From assembly GCA_900551815.1 (NCBI GenBank), contig URXE01000062.1:1-13119 (forward strand): a stretch of DNA of 13,119 bases. The letters run 5' to 3'. Each line of letters opens with the position of its first letter. Positions within the stretch are counted from its first letter, which is position 1. The notes beneath the pieces were generated by a model. The model saw only the letters and a program-made list of their open reading frames with translations. It did no database searches and was not told where the DNA came from. The translations under genes and the position numbers were made by a program. Below are positions 1 to 6,175 of this stretch, one piece after another. Origin of the DNA: an uncultured Collinsella sp. Its GTDB lineage: Bacteria; Actinomycetota; Coriobacteriia; Coriobacteriales; Coriobacteriaceae.

Positions 1-775
1 CGACGTTCTTCATGCCGACGCCGGAACCGGTAATGGCGCCGCCGGCGGTGCAGTTAGAAGACGTCACGTACGGATAGGTGCCGTGATCGATGTCGAGCAG
101 CGTCGCCTGGGCGCCCTCAAACAGCAAATCCTTGCCCTCATCGATCATGTTGTTGAGCAGCAGGCTCGTCTCGGTGATGTAGGGGCGCAGGCGCTCGGCC
201 ATGGGCAGGTACTCATCGCAAATCTGATCCACGGTGTAGGTGGGCAGGTTGTAGATGAGCTCTAGCTCGGGGTTCACGCGGGCAAGAGCGGTCTCCAGCT
301 TATCGCGGAACAGCGCCTCATCCAGCATGTCCTGCATACGCAGGCCAATACGGGCCATCTTGTCCTGGTAGCACGGACCGATGCCGCGCTTGGTGGTACC
401 GATGTTCTTCTTGCCGAGCTTCTGCTCAAAGGCGCCATCCAGATCGATGTGGTACGGCATGATGACATGCGCGTTGCCGCTGATCTTGAGATCCTTGGTG
501 GTGATGCCGTCGGCCTCGAACATGTCGATCTCCTCAAGGACGACCTTGGGGTTGACGACGCAGCCGTTACCGATCACCGACACGTGGTCGGAATACATGA
601 TGCCGGAGGGCACCTGGTGCAGGCCGTACTTCTTGCCGTTGACGACGATGGTGTGGCCGGCGTTGTTGCCGCCCGAATAGCGCACGACGGCATCAAAGTC
701 GCCGGCGACCAGGTCGCAGATCTTACCCTTGCCCTCATCGCCCCACTGGGCACCGACCAAAACGGTTGACGGCAT
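1..775 (-). CDS. purA: Adenylosuccinate synthetase, N-terminal part (3' end cut off by window)
   Basis: PurA joins IMP and aspartate using GTP to make adenylosuccinate, the first committed step from IMP to AMP, in the cytoplasm. Reading leftwards from the ATG at 775, 258 residues are visible of a family usually about 430 long, so the C-terminal 40 % lies outside the window. The P-loop-like WGDEGKGK spans residues 11-18 and includes the catalytic Asp13. NNAGHT places the catalytic His at residue 41. GTTKRGIGPCYQDK and FEGAQATLLDIDHGTYPYV are the IMP- and GTP-site signatures; the usual EGAQGTLLD has Ala in place of the second Gly. The start is set by a GAGGAG Shine-Dalgarno sequence a few bases upstream. 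dnaB lies 91 bp upstream on the same strand. A TATACT -10 candidate at 840-845 has only a weak -35, so purA could be read from dnaB or from its own weak promoter. Identification is secure. Confidence 0.97.
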   Translation of the reverse strand, partial: MPSTVLVGAQWGDEGKGKICDLVAGDFDAVVRYSGGNNAGHTIVVNGKKYGLHQVPSGIMYSDHVSVIGNGCVVNPKVVLEEIDMFEADGITTKDLKISGNAHVIMPYHIDLDGAFEQKLGKKNIGTTKRGIGPCYQDKMARIGLRMQDMLDEALFRDKLETALARVNPELELIYNLPTYTVDQICDEYLPMAERLRPYITETSLLLNNMIDEGKDLLFEGAQATLLDIDHGTYPYVTSSNCTAGGAITGSGVGMKNV

Positions 776-866
776 GTTTACTCCTCACATTCATGGACTG
801 TCCGCACACCGCAAGTGCGCAGAAGCACAAAACATTCCCAGTATACCCGTGCAACGGGCGCCTGTC

Positions 867-2258
867 CTACTCCTCGGTATGCGCCCCATCAAGCTCATAG
901 AACTTGGTGGATGCCGGCAGGAACATCAGGTCGACGTCGCCAATCGGGCCCGAACGGTTCTTGGCCACGACGATACGCGTAACGCCCTCGTCGGGTCGGT
1001 CGTCGCGCGAGGCCTCGGCCTCGTCGGCGGATCGGTCCAAGAACATGACGATATCGGCATCCTGCTCGATGGAGCCCGATTCACGCAGGTCGGACAGCTG
1101 CGGGCGCTTGCCGGTACGGGACTCGACCTGACGCGACAGCTGCGACAGCGCGATCAGCGGAATCTTGAGCTCCTTGGCCATAATCTTCAGACCACGCGAC
1201 ATCTCGGAGACCTCGACGGTGCGGCTCTCGGAACGACGTCCCGGCGGGGGACTCACCAGCTGCAAATAGTCCAGGATGATGATGGCCTTCTCCTTGTTAT
1301 GGAGCATGCGGCGGCTCTTGGCGCGAATCTCGGTCACCGTGGTGCCGGGCGTATCGTCAATCAGAATATCGAGCTTGGACAGCGTCTGCGTGGCCTCATT
1401 GATGTTGGCCCACTGCTCGGGACTAATGCGGCCCGTACGGAAGTCGCTGATCGAGATCATGGCATAGGCGCAAATCAGACGCTGGGCAATTTCCTTGCCC
1501 GACATCTCCAGCGAGAAGAAGCCGACGGTATAGCCCGCGGCGGCGGCGTTGAGCGCCAAGTTCAGGGCGAACGACGTCTTACCAACGGCGGGGCGGGCGC
1601 CGATAATGATGAGCTGGCCCTCGCGGAAACCCATGAGCATACGGTCGAGCGACGGAAAGCCCGTGGGCACGCCTGCAGCCTGACCGCCGGCCTTGCACAC
1701 TTCCTCGGCCTCGTTATAGGCCTCGACCATAAACTCGGTCAGCGTCTTGTAGCTCGACTTAACCTCACGCGCCGTGACCTTGAGCAGCTTGCTCTCGGCC
1801 AGCTCCACGACCTCTTTGGTGTCGGTGGGGGCGTTGTAGGCCAGCGCGTTGATCTCGTTGGTGGCGCCAATCAGCTCACGCAGCATCGAGTCGCGGCGAA
1901 CGATGGCGGCATGGTGCTGCCAGTTGACGAGCGACAGAGTCTGTCCCATCAGCTCCAAAATGTACGCCTCGCCGCCCACGGCATCGAGCTTGTTGATGCT
2001 TCGCAGGTAATCGATCAGCGAGATAGAGTCAATGGGGATGCGACTGTTATACATATCGACCATCGCGGTATAGATGGTCTTATGAATGGGCCGGTAGAAG
2101 TCATCGGGCTGCAGCTCGACTTGGGCCTCTTCGACCACCTCGGGCGATAGCAGCATAGCGGCCAGTACGTTGGCCTCTGCATCTTGGTTTTGGGGGAGAC
2201 CCAACTTAGAGCCACGGTCCTCGACCGTCAGCCCCGTCTCCCTATCGTCATATGCCAT
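867..2258 (-). CDS. dnaB: Replicative DNA helicase DnaB
   Basis: DnaB is the hexameric 5'-3' helicase that unwinds DNA at the replication fork and recruits primase. The 463-residue product has the family's normal length. An N-terminal primase-interaction domain covers roughly residues 20-125 (LPQNQDAEANVLAAML onward). The RecA-like motor has Walker A GARPAVGKTS near 220-229 and Walker B IIILDYLQL near 326-334. It also has the QLSRQVESR and DLRESGSIEQDADIVMFLDR segments and the late VAKNRSGP motif. There is no sign of an intein in the Walker A or DYLQL regions, where DnaB inteins commonly sit. I chose the ATG at 2258 because a GAGGA Shine-Dalgarno sequence lies 5 bases upstream of it. An in-frame ATG at 2270 would add four residues but has no ribosome site. 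The upstream neighbour is rplI, with an intrinsic terminator between them, so dnaB probably has its own promoter. Confidence 0.96.
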   Translation of the reverse strand: MAYDDRETGLTVEDRGSKLGLPQNQDAEANVLAAMLLSPEVVEEAQVELQPDDFYRPIHKTIYTAMVDMYNSRIPIDSISLIDYLRSINKLDAVGGEAYILELMGQTLSLVNWQHHAAIVRRDSMLRELIGATNEINALAYNAPTDTKEVVELAESKLLKVTAREVKSSYKTLTEFMVEAYNEAEEVCKAGGQAAGVPTGFPSLDRMLMGFREGQLIIIGARPAVGKTSFALNLALNAAAAGYTVGFFSLEMSGKEIAQRLICAYAMISISDFRTGRISPEQWANINEATQTLSKLDILIDDTPGTTVTEIRAKSRRMLHNKEKAIIILDYLQLVSPPPGRRSESRTVEVSEMSRGLKIMAKELKIPLIALSQLSRQVESRTGKRPQLSDLRESGSIEQDADIVMFLDRSADEAEASRDDRPDEGVTRIVVAKNRSGPIGDVDLMFLPASTKFYELDGAHTEE

Positions 2259-2299
2259 GAGCGTCCTCATTCATATCGCTTGCGAGCATCCATAGTATC

Positions 2300-2327
2300 A
2301 GCCGCGGCTATAAATCGAGCCGCGGCT
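2300..2327. promoter_or_regulatory. Two identical 10-bp palindromes upstream of dnaB
   Basis: The self-complementary 10-mer AGCCGCGGCT occurs at 2300-2309 and again, identically, at 2318-2327, 18 bp apart centre to centre, close to two helical turns. On the minus strand the promoter-proximal copy is followed directly by TGATACTAT, which resembles an extended -10 element, about 30 bases before the dnaB start. This fits a paired operator or, in RNA, a hairpin with an 8-base loop. No matching regulator is identifiable from the window. Confidence 0.35.
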
Positions 2328-2357
2328 TGGCAATCATCACCGAACCAAACGGATGAA

Positions 2358-2377
2358 CGGTCCCATACACGGGACCG
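2358..2377. repeat. Perfect 7-bp inverted repeat between the rplI terminator and dnaB
   Basis: CGGTCCC at 2358-2364 and GGGACCG at 2371-2377 form a perfect inverted repeat with a 6-base spacer (atacac). There is no T-run on either side, so it is not an intrinsic terminator. It lies about 30 bp from the paired palindromes upstream of dnaB and may be part of the same control region. Confidence 0.35.
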
Positions 2378-2411
2378 CATCTCAATGACTGCCACGACAC
2401 TCACCCAGCGC

Positions 2412-2450
2412 AAAAAATAAAAGGGCGCCCTGGTCTCCCAGAGCGCCCTT
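2412..2450 (-). terminator. Intrinsic terminator of the rpsF-ssb-rpsR-rplI operon
   Basis: On the minus strand AAGGGCGC (2450-2443) pairs with GCGCCCTT (2428-2421), extended inside by CTGG/CCAG (2430-2433 with 2438-2441) around a 4-base loop with one mismatch. It is followed by TTATTTTTT (2420-2412). It starts 32 bases beyond the rplI stop codon and separates the ribosomal-protein operon from dnaB. Confidence 0.88.
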
Positions 2451-2482
2451 CTTAGAACAAGATTGTTGCGTTGCAGCAAATG

Positions 2483-3022
2483 CTACTCGGCAGCAGCCTC
2501 GGTCTCGACCTCGGCGGTCTCGGCCTCGGCGACCTCAGCGGTCTCCTCAACCTCAGCCTCGGCAGCGAGCTCCTCGGCGGTAACGCCGACGAGAACGACA
2601 ACCTCGGCCTTGATCTCGCGGTACAGCGAGATAGCGACGGTGTGGGCACCGGCAACCTTGATGGGCTTACCGAGCTCGACGCGCTTGCGGTCGATGTCCA
2701 TACCGAGCTGATCCTTGATGGCGTCAGCGATCATAGCGGCGGTAACGGAGCCAAAGAGGATGCCCTCGTCGCCAACCTTGACGTCAACGGTGACCTGCTT
2801 GCCCTCGAAGGCAGCCTTGGTCTCGTTGGCGGTAGCCAGACGGACGGCCTCGCGCTTGGCGATGTTGTTGCGACGCTCGTCAAGCTGCTTGAGGTTGCCC
2901 TTGGTGGCGGCAACAGCGAGCTTCTTGGGGAACAGGAAGTTCTCAGCGTAACCCTGAGCGACCTCTACGACGTCACCCTCGCCGCCCTTGCCCTTGATCT
3001 CATCGAGAAGAATAACCTTCAT
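2483..3022 (-). CDS. rplI: 50S ribosomal protein L9 with acidic C-terminal extension
   Basis: L9 binds 23S rRNA near the L1 stalk base with its N-terminal domain, and its long helix reaches to a second RNA-binding domain; it influences reading-frame fidelity. The N-terminus MKVILLDEIKGKGGEGDVVEV, followed by GYAENFLFPKKLA, is the diagnostic L9 signature (residues about 1-38). A helical linker and the C-terminal domain (LFGSVTAAMIADAIK through VVVLVGVT) follow. The product is 179 residues, while L9 is typically about 148-150. The extra 31 residues are almost entirely Ala, Glu, Val and Thr and are strongly acidic. The gene lies 15 bp after rpsR, with GGGAG 7 bases before the ATG, and is the last gene of the operon. 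Identification is secure; the tail has no function I can assign. Confidence 0.96.
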   Translation of the reverse strand: MKVILLDEIKGKGGEGDVVEVAQGYAENFLFPKKLAVAATKGNLKQLDERRNNIAKREAVRLATANETKAAFEGKQVTVDVKVGDEGILFGSVTAAMIADAIKDQLGMDIDRKRVELGKPIKVAGAHTVAISLYREIKAEVVVLVGVTAEELAAEAEVEETAEVAEAETAEVETEAAAE

Positions 3023-3037
3023 GATGCGTCTCCCTTC

Positions 3038-3304
3038 TTAGCCGCGGTCGCGGTTGCCACGAGAGGAAACCACGGGGACGGTGTACGGCAGGAGAGCCAT
3101 CTCGCGGGCGCGCTTGATGGCGTTGGCGATGTCATGCTGATGCTGCGTGCAAGCGCCAGTGACGCGACGGGGCTTGATCTTGCCACGGTCGGTCATGTAC
3201 TTACGGAGAAGCTGAGTGTCCTTATAGTCGATGAACTCAGTGTTCTCCTTGCAGAACTGGCAGTACTTACGACGCGGCTGACGTGCAGAATAATCATTAG
3301 CCAT
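3038..3304 (-). CDS. rpsR: 30S ribosomal protein S18
   Basis: S18 forms a heterodimer with S6 on the platform of the 30S subunit. The 88-residue product starts MANDYSARQPRRKYCQFC. It contains the conserved RKYCQFCKE and FIDYKD segments, then KIKPRRVTGACTQHQHDIANAIKRAREMALLPY. Three cysteines and histidines (CxxC near residues 15-18, then C and H in ACTQHQH) suggest the zinc-binding form of S18. The start at 3304 is preferred over the in-frame upstream ATG at 3355. It matches the usual S18 N-terminus and has AAAGG about 9 bases upstream, and the extra 17 residues are not S18-like. It lies between ssb and rplI in the standard operon order. Confidence 0.95.
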   Translation of the reverse strand: MANDYSARQPRRKYCQFCKENTEFIDYKDTQLLRKYMTDRGKIKPRRVTGACTQHQHDIANAIKRAREMALLPYTVPVVSSRGNRDRG

Positions 3305-3376
3305 GTCAAAATACCTTTCATTTGGCAACTTCGGCGAGCCGAAGCCGCCTCTCACTCAAAAATAGGTGAACAACCC

Positions 3377-3829
3377 TTAGAACGGGATGTCCTCATCGTA
3401 GACGTCGACCGCGGGCGGCGTAGCCACCGGTGCGGCAGGACGTGCTGCGGGCGCGGGAGCTGCGGGGGCGTAACCGCCCTGATCGTAGCCACCCTGGCCG
3501 CCACGGGAGCTCATAAACTCGATCTCATCGACGATGACCTCAAGCTTGCTCCTGCGCTGACCGTCGCGCTCCCAAGAGCTGTAGCGCAGCTTGCCCTCGA
3601 TCGCGACCTTGTTTCCCTTTGCCAGGAAACGGCTCACGGCCTCGGCGCGGGTGCCGAACATAGTGCAGTCAACAAAGTTGGGATAGTCCTCCCACTCGCC
3701 AGTCTGCGCGTTGCGGCGACGATCGTTCACGGCGACGCCAAAGGACAGAACCTGGGTTCCGCCGGCGGTGGCGCGCAGCTCGGGATCGCGGGTGAGGTTA
3801 CCGGTGATGTTCACTCGATTGATGCTCAT
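3377..3829 (-). CDS. ssb: Single-stranded DNA-binding protein
   Basis: SSB coats single-stranded DNA during replication, repair and recombination, and recruits partner proteins through its C-terminal tip. The 150-residue protein has an N-terminal OB-fold of about 110 residues beginning MSINRVNITGNLTRDPELR. It includes LSFGVAVNDR, VDCTMFG and the GKLRYSSWERDGQRR strand. A flexible linker rich in Gly, Ala and Pro (GGYDQGGYAPAAPAPAARPA) follows, then the acidic tip YDEDIPF, which is the family's protein-interaction peptide. GAGGAAG upstream supports the ATG at 3829. It lies between rpsF and rpsR, the usual place for the housekeeping ssb, so this is the essential copy rather than a plasmid or phage paralogue. 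Confidence 0.97.
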   Translation of the reverse strand: MSINRVNITGNLTRDPELRATAGGTQVLSFGVAVNDRRRNAQTGEWEDYPNFVDCTMFGTRAEAVSRFLAKGNKVAIEGKLRYSSWERDGQRRSKLEVIVDEIEFMSSRGGQGGYDQGGYAPAAPAPAARPAAPVATPPAVDVYDEDIPF

Positions 3830-3877
3830 AACTCACTACTTCCTCTTGGGGCACTAGCCCAGTCCAAAACGACAGTC

Positions 3878-4171
3878 TTACTCCTGGTCGTCGCGACGGA
3901 CGATCATGTGGCGGACCACAGCGTCGGTGATGCGCAGGACGCGATCAAGCTCGGCGATCTGGGTAGGATCTGCGTGGAAGTTGATGAGGGTGTAGTCACC
4001 ATCGGTGAGGTCGTTGATCTCGTAGGCGAGCTTGCGCTTGCCCCACTCGTCAACGGAGTCGACCTTGCCAGCGCCCTCAGCGATCGTGGTATCGATACGC
4101 TTCATAACAGCGAGACGAGTCTCGGGGTCGAGCGACGGGTCAACAAAGAACAGCAGTTCATAAGCCTTCAT
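3878..4171 (-). CDS. rpsF: 30S ribosomal protein S6
   Basis: S6 pairs with S18 in the 30S platform. The 97-residue product starts MKAYELLFFVDPSLDPE. It has the expected EWGKRKLAYEINDLTDGDYTLINF core and the RVLRITDAVVRHMIVRR strand, and ends DDQE. The ATG at 4171 is clearly the start: a near-perfect AGGAGGTGA Shine-Dalgarno sequence precedes it, and the family begins at this methionine. An in-frame ATG at 4192 lies upstream of that ribosome site. It is the first gene of the rpsF-ssb-rpsR-rplI operon, read from a promoter about 70 bp upstream through a short leader that contains a hairpin. Confidence 0.96.
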   Translation of the reverse strand: MKAYELLFFVDPSLDPETRLAVMKRIDTTIAEGAGKVDSVDEWGKRKLAYEINDLTDGDYTLINFHADPTQIAELDRVLRITDAVVRHMIVRRDDQE

Positions 4172-4197
4172 ATTGTCACCTCCTCTGGGCAAATGTG

Positions 4198-4226
4198 GCT
4201 TCAGGTCGTGAAGGTGCGCCTGAAGC
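4198..4226 (-). promoter_or_regulatory. Leader hairpin of the rpsF operon
   Basis: In the presumed 65-nt leader of rpsF, GCTTCAGG and CCTGAAGC form a perfect 8-bp stem around a 13-base loop (CGCACCTTCACGA on the transcript). In many bacteria the S6:S18 complex represses its own operon by binding a structured rpsF leader. The position fits that role, but I could not confirm the known S6:S18 motif by eye, so the regulatory role is inference. Confidence 0.45.
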
Positions 4227-4242
4227 AGGAAAAGACTTGGTA

Positions 4243-4271
4243 ATAATATCTTTCAACCTCCCAGGCTGCAA
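4243..4271 (-). promoter_or_regulatory. Promoter of the rpsF-ssb-rpsR-rplI operon
   Basis: On the minus strand TTGCAG (4271-4266) and TATTAT (4248-4243) are separated by exactly 17 bases, a good housekeeping sigma-70-type promoter. The predicted start near 4236 gives a leader of about 65 nt before the rpsF ATG. It is the only good promoter match I see upstream of this operon. Confidence 0.65.
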
Positions 4272-4621
4272 GAATAAGCAGCTACAACCTCATGACCTCC
4301 ACATATACCCATGCTTACACGGCTCTTCATGCGTATTCCAACCAAATGCTGACCAAATGCTTGACGAATCCGTGGACAAGATACGGCGCTGCGGGGACAA
4401 ACCAAATCAAACCGCAGGTCAGCAATTGCAAGGCTGTGGTCGCGAAATGCATACCAGTGGTTCACGACACCGTTCAAAGATTTTTAAAATTGCTGCCACG
4501 TCGTTTATAAATACTCATTTTGAACAATTTGCTGTATGCAGCCATGCTGGTCAAAGCCCGTTTTTTGCCTCCTAGATCCCGTCACGAAGCCAAGCGTTTC
4601 AAAAAATGCCAACTTTTCTGT
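4272..4621. other. Intergenic region without recognisable genes
   Basis: About 350 bases separate the diverging rpsF promoter and the tRNA-Ser promoter. Short open frames exist but lack ribosome sites and recognisable sequence, and the composition looks more AT-rich than the surrounding genes. A short imperfect direct repeat containing ACCAAATGCT occurs near 4341-4362. One weak DnaA-box-like word, TTGTCCACG on the minus strand, lies near 4371-4379. I see no RNA gene or convincing origin here. Confidence 0.5.
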
Positions 4622-4649
4622 TTGCACTTTGCGATTCCTCGTGTATACT
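4622..4649 (+). promoter_or_regulatory. Promoter of the tRNA-Ser genes
   Basis: TTGCAC (4622-4627) and TATACT (4644-4649) are separated by 16 bases and lie 16 bases before the first tRNA-Ser. The spacing and position suit a stable-RNA promoter with a very short leader. Confidence 0.65.
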
Positions 4650-4665
4650 GACTTTCGCATTTAAC

Positions 4666-4756
4666 GGAGAGTTGTCCGAGTGGCCGAAGGAGCACGATTG
4701 GAAATCGTGTAGGCGTCAAAAGCGTCTCCAGGGTTCAAATCCCTGACTCTCCGCCA
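4666..4756 (+). tRNA. tRNA-Ser (anticodon GGA)
   Basis: A 91-nt class II tRNA with encoded CCA. The acceptor strands GGAGAGT (4666-4672) and ACTCTCC (4746-4752) pair fully, with G as discriminator base, as usual for serine tRNAs. The anticodon arm is CACGA, loop TTGGAAA, TCGTG, giving anticodon GGA for UCC and UCU codons. A long variable arm (GGCGTCAAAAGCGTCT region) and a GGGTTCAAATCCC T-arm complete the serine-type fold. Confidence 0.97.
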
Positions 4757-4765
4757 GTTAATTCC

Positions 4766-4795
4766 AAAGCAGGCCTTCGAGCCTGCTTTGTTTTT
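4766..4795 (+). terminator. Terminator-like hairpin between the two tRNA-Ser genes
   Basis: AAAGCAGGC (4766-4774) and GCCTGCTTT (4781-4789) form a perfect 9-bp stem with the loop CTTCGA, followed by GTTTTT. It has all the marks of an intrinsic terminator and lies 10 nt after the first tRNA-Ser. The next tRNA starts only 9 nt after the T-run, which leaves no room for a separate promoter downstream of the hairpin. Some read-through is therefore expected. Confidence 0.8.
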
Positions 4796-4804
4796 ACCCC
4801 ACGC

Positions 4805-4895
4805 GGAGGGGTGGCAGAGTGGTTGAATGCGGCGGTCTCGAAAACCGTTTGGCCTGCATAAGGTCACGAGGGTTCGAATCCCTCCTCCTCCGCCA
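4805..4895 (+). tRNA. tRNA-Ser (anticodon CGA)
   Basis: A second 91-nt class II tRNA with encoded CCA. The acceptor GGAGGGG (4805-4811) pairs with CTCCTCC (4885-4891) with one G-U pair, and the discriminator is G. The anticodon loop CTCGAAA gives CGA, reading UCG. A long variable arm and the T-arm GAGGG-TTCGAAT-CCCTC are present. It lies 48 bp after the GGA isoacceptor. Confidence 0.97.
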
Positions 4896-4906
4896 TTTTG
4901 GTTGAG

Positions 4907-4934
4907 AAAGCTCCCGGGAATGGGAGCTTTTTTG
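4907..4934 (+). terminator. Intrinsic terminator of the tRNA-Ser pair
   Basis: AAAGCTCCC (4907-4915) pairs perfectly with GGGAGCTTT (4922-4930) around GGGAAT, and the T-run continues to 4933. It lies 11 nt after the second tRNA-Ser. Confidence 0.85.
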
Positions 4935-4966
4935 TTATCGAATCCTCTCTCGGCCGCACGCCCCAA

Positions 4967-5035
4967 CCAAACATGTACATCACCCTCCAAAAACGACATT
5001 TTTCGACATCTTTGAAGGCTGATGTACACGTTTGC
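4967..5035 (+). repeat. 69-bp hairpin repeat, copy 1
   Basis: This is the first of two direct copies, differing at 7 of 69 positions from the copy at 6176-6244. It is itself an imperfect inverted repeat: about 25-base arms (starting CCAAACATGTACATCA and ending TGATGTACACGTTTGC) with 21 paired positions, around a 19-base centre that contains CGACAT, TTTT, CGACAT. The central loop is almost unchanged between copies. It lies 32 bp after the tRNA-Ser terminator and upstream of the nuclease-like gene. It looks like a REP- or MITE-type intergenic element, but I do not recognise a named family. Confidence 0.75.
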
Positions 5036-5139
5036 ATATCGCACTCGGCGCACGATCGGCCGTTTTGCCAGCATTCGGTATATTTCCTCACTTCAACGGA
5101 CATAAGGACTGCATATCGGCATAAAGCGAGAGGTCCCCA

Positions 5140-6147
5140 ATGGATACTCCTGTTCTCATTACGCATAAAACCGCATGGCTCGTCCATCATGCGCCACAAG
5201 ACCTGGTTCAAGCGATCGCGCAACACGACTATCAGATAGGCGCAAGAGGCCTCTCCACCCAGCAGCGTATCACGCGCATTCGACAGGCTCTTACCGACTG
5301 CGGTATTCCCACTAGCATGCTTGAGACTATCGATATCTCCGTTGTATTTGCCTTCGAGCGAATCCGCGCCAACGGTGTAAATTGCCACGTTCTTGGCCAA
5401 AATCTACCCTACGACCATATTGACGAGCTGTCCCCTGGTATTTTTATCACCGACGAAGCCCTTACCTTCGTATTCGCTGCCGAGTGGATGGACGGAATCG
5501 AATACCTCGAATACGGCTACGAAGTTTGCGGTAATTATCGCATGGGGCTCAATCCCGATGACCCTTACACCGATCAACCAGCTACCGCTTCCAAGAACGA
5601 AATTGTCGATCTGCTCGATCGGCACCCCGGCAAACCCGGTGCCACACGCGCCCGACTCGCGCTCAGGCATATCTACGACCACTCAGCCTCACCCATGGAG
5701 ACCGCATCCGCTATCGCCCTTTCACTCCCGACGAGCGAAGGCGGCGTTGGCATCCGAGGTGTCGAACTCAACAAGCCGCTCGAAATCCCTAAACGACTTT
5801 GGCATTGCACCAAAGCTCGAACGCTCAAAATCGACGCTCTTGTTACCTATAAGCGCAGAGAGCTCGGCATCGAATATAAGGGCGGCTTTCACGACGAGGC
5901 CGAACGCAAGGGAGCAGATGCGGAGCGAGAGGCCGTACTCGCCCAAATGGGCTATCGCATCGTCACGCTCACCTCAACGCAATTTGCCAGCCAACTCGCT
6001 TTCCACCGTGCCATGAACAATATCCGCGAAGCACTCGGCATGCCTCGTTGCGTAGATGTCGGGTATCAGCGAAAGCAAAACGAACTGCGCAAGGTGCTTA
6101 TCCGCAACTGGAAGAGCGATCAAGCCGAAGAGTCGCCTTCTGAGTAA
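5140..6147 (+). CDS. Coriobacteria-type PD-(D/E)XK / DUF559-like protein
   Basis: This 335-residue protein has no transmembrane segment or signal peptide. The N-terminal half (about 1-130) holds VLITHKTAWLVHHAP, and later a segment ending in LEYGYEVCGNY, which recalls AbiEi-like families with a serial helix-turn-helix or reader part. SASPMETASAIALSLP near 182-197 is a hallmark I remember from many Coriobacteria paralogues. The C-terminal part resembles the Vsr/DUF559 nuclease fold: Asp232 in KIDALVTY, Glu245-x-Lys247 in LGIEYKG, His251, then D260-x-x-R263 and MGYRIVTLTSTQF. A catalytic D...ExK set therefore appears intact. AGAGG upstream of the ATG at 5140 supports the start. Single-gene unit, bracketed by two direct 69-bp repeats next to tRNA genes. 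Base use looks less GC-rich than its neighbours. Its substrate and role are unknown; it could be a stand-alone nuclease or part of a toxin-antitoxin-like family. Confidence 0.75.
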   Translation: MDTPVLITHKTAWLVHHAPQDLVQAIAQHDYQIGARGLSTQQRITRIRQALTDCGIPTSMLETIDISVVFAFERIRANGVNCHVLGQNLPYDHIDELSPGIFITDEALTFVFAAEWMDGIEYLEYGYEVCGNYRMGLNPDDPYTDQPATASKNEIVDLLDRHPGKPGATRARLALRHIYDHSASPMETASAIALSLPTSEGGVGIRGVELNKPLEIPKRLWHCTKARTLKIDALVTYKRRELGIEYKGGFHDEAERKGADAEREAVLAQMGYRIVTLTSTQFASQLAFHRAMNNIREALGMPRCVDVGYQRKQNELRKVLIRNWKSDQAEESPSE

Positions 6148-6175
6148 CGACGAACCCACTCACCCCGCGCTTCCC

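Noticed and set aside
729..4243. Long plus-strand open frames of 473 and 590 codons opposite dnaB and the ribosomal-protein operon
   Set aside because: They are mirror-image frames over firmly identified genes, kept open by the high-GC codon pattern. They have no ribosome sites and low-complexity content.
4272..4621. Possible oriC in the AT-richer gap near rpsF
   Set aside because: Only one or two weak DnaA-box-like words (TTGTCCACG, TTGTCCCCG on the minus strand) and no cluster or long AT unwinding tract.
4661..5400. Minus-strand open frames of 137 and 178 codons over the tRNA genes and the repeat
   Set aside because: They run through tRNA genes and the hairpin repeat. Sequence such as SFLEGDVHVW is translated repeat, not protein.
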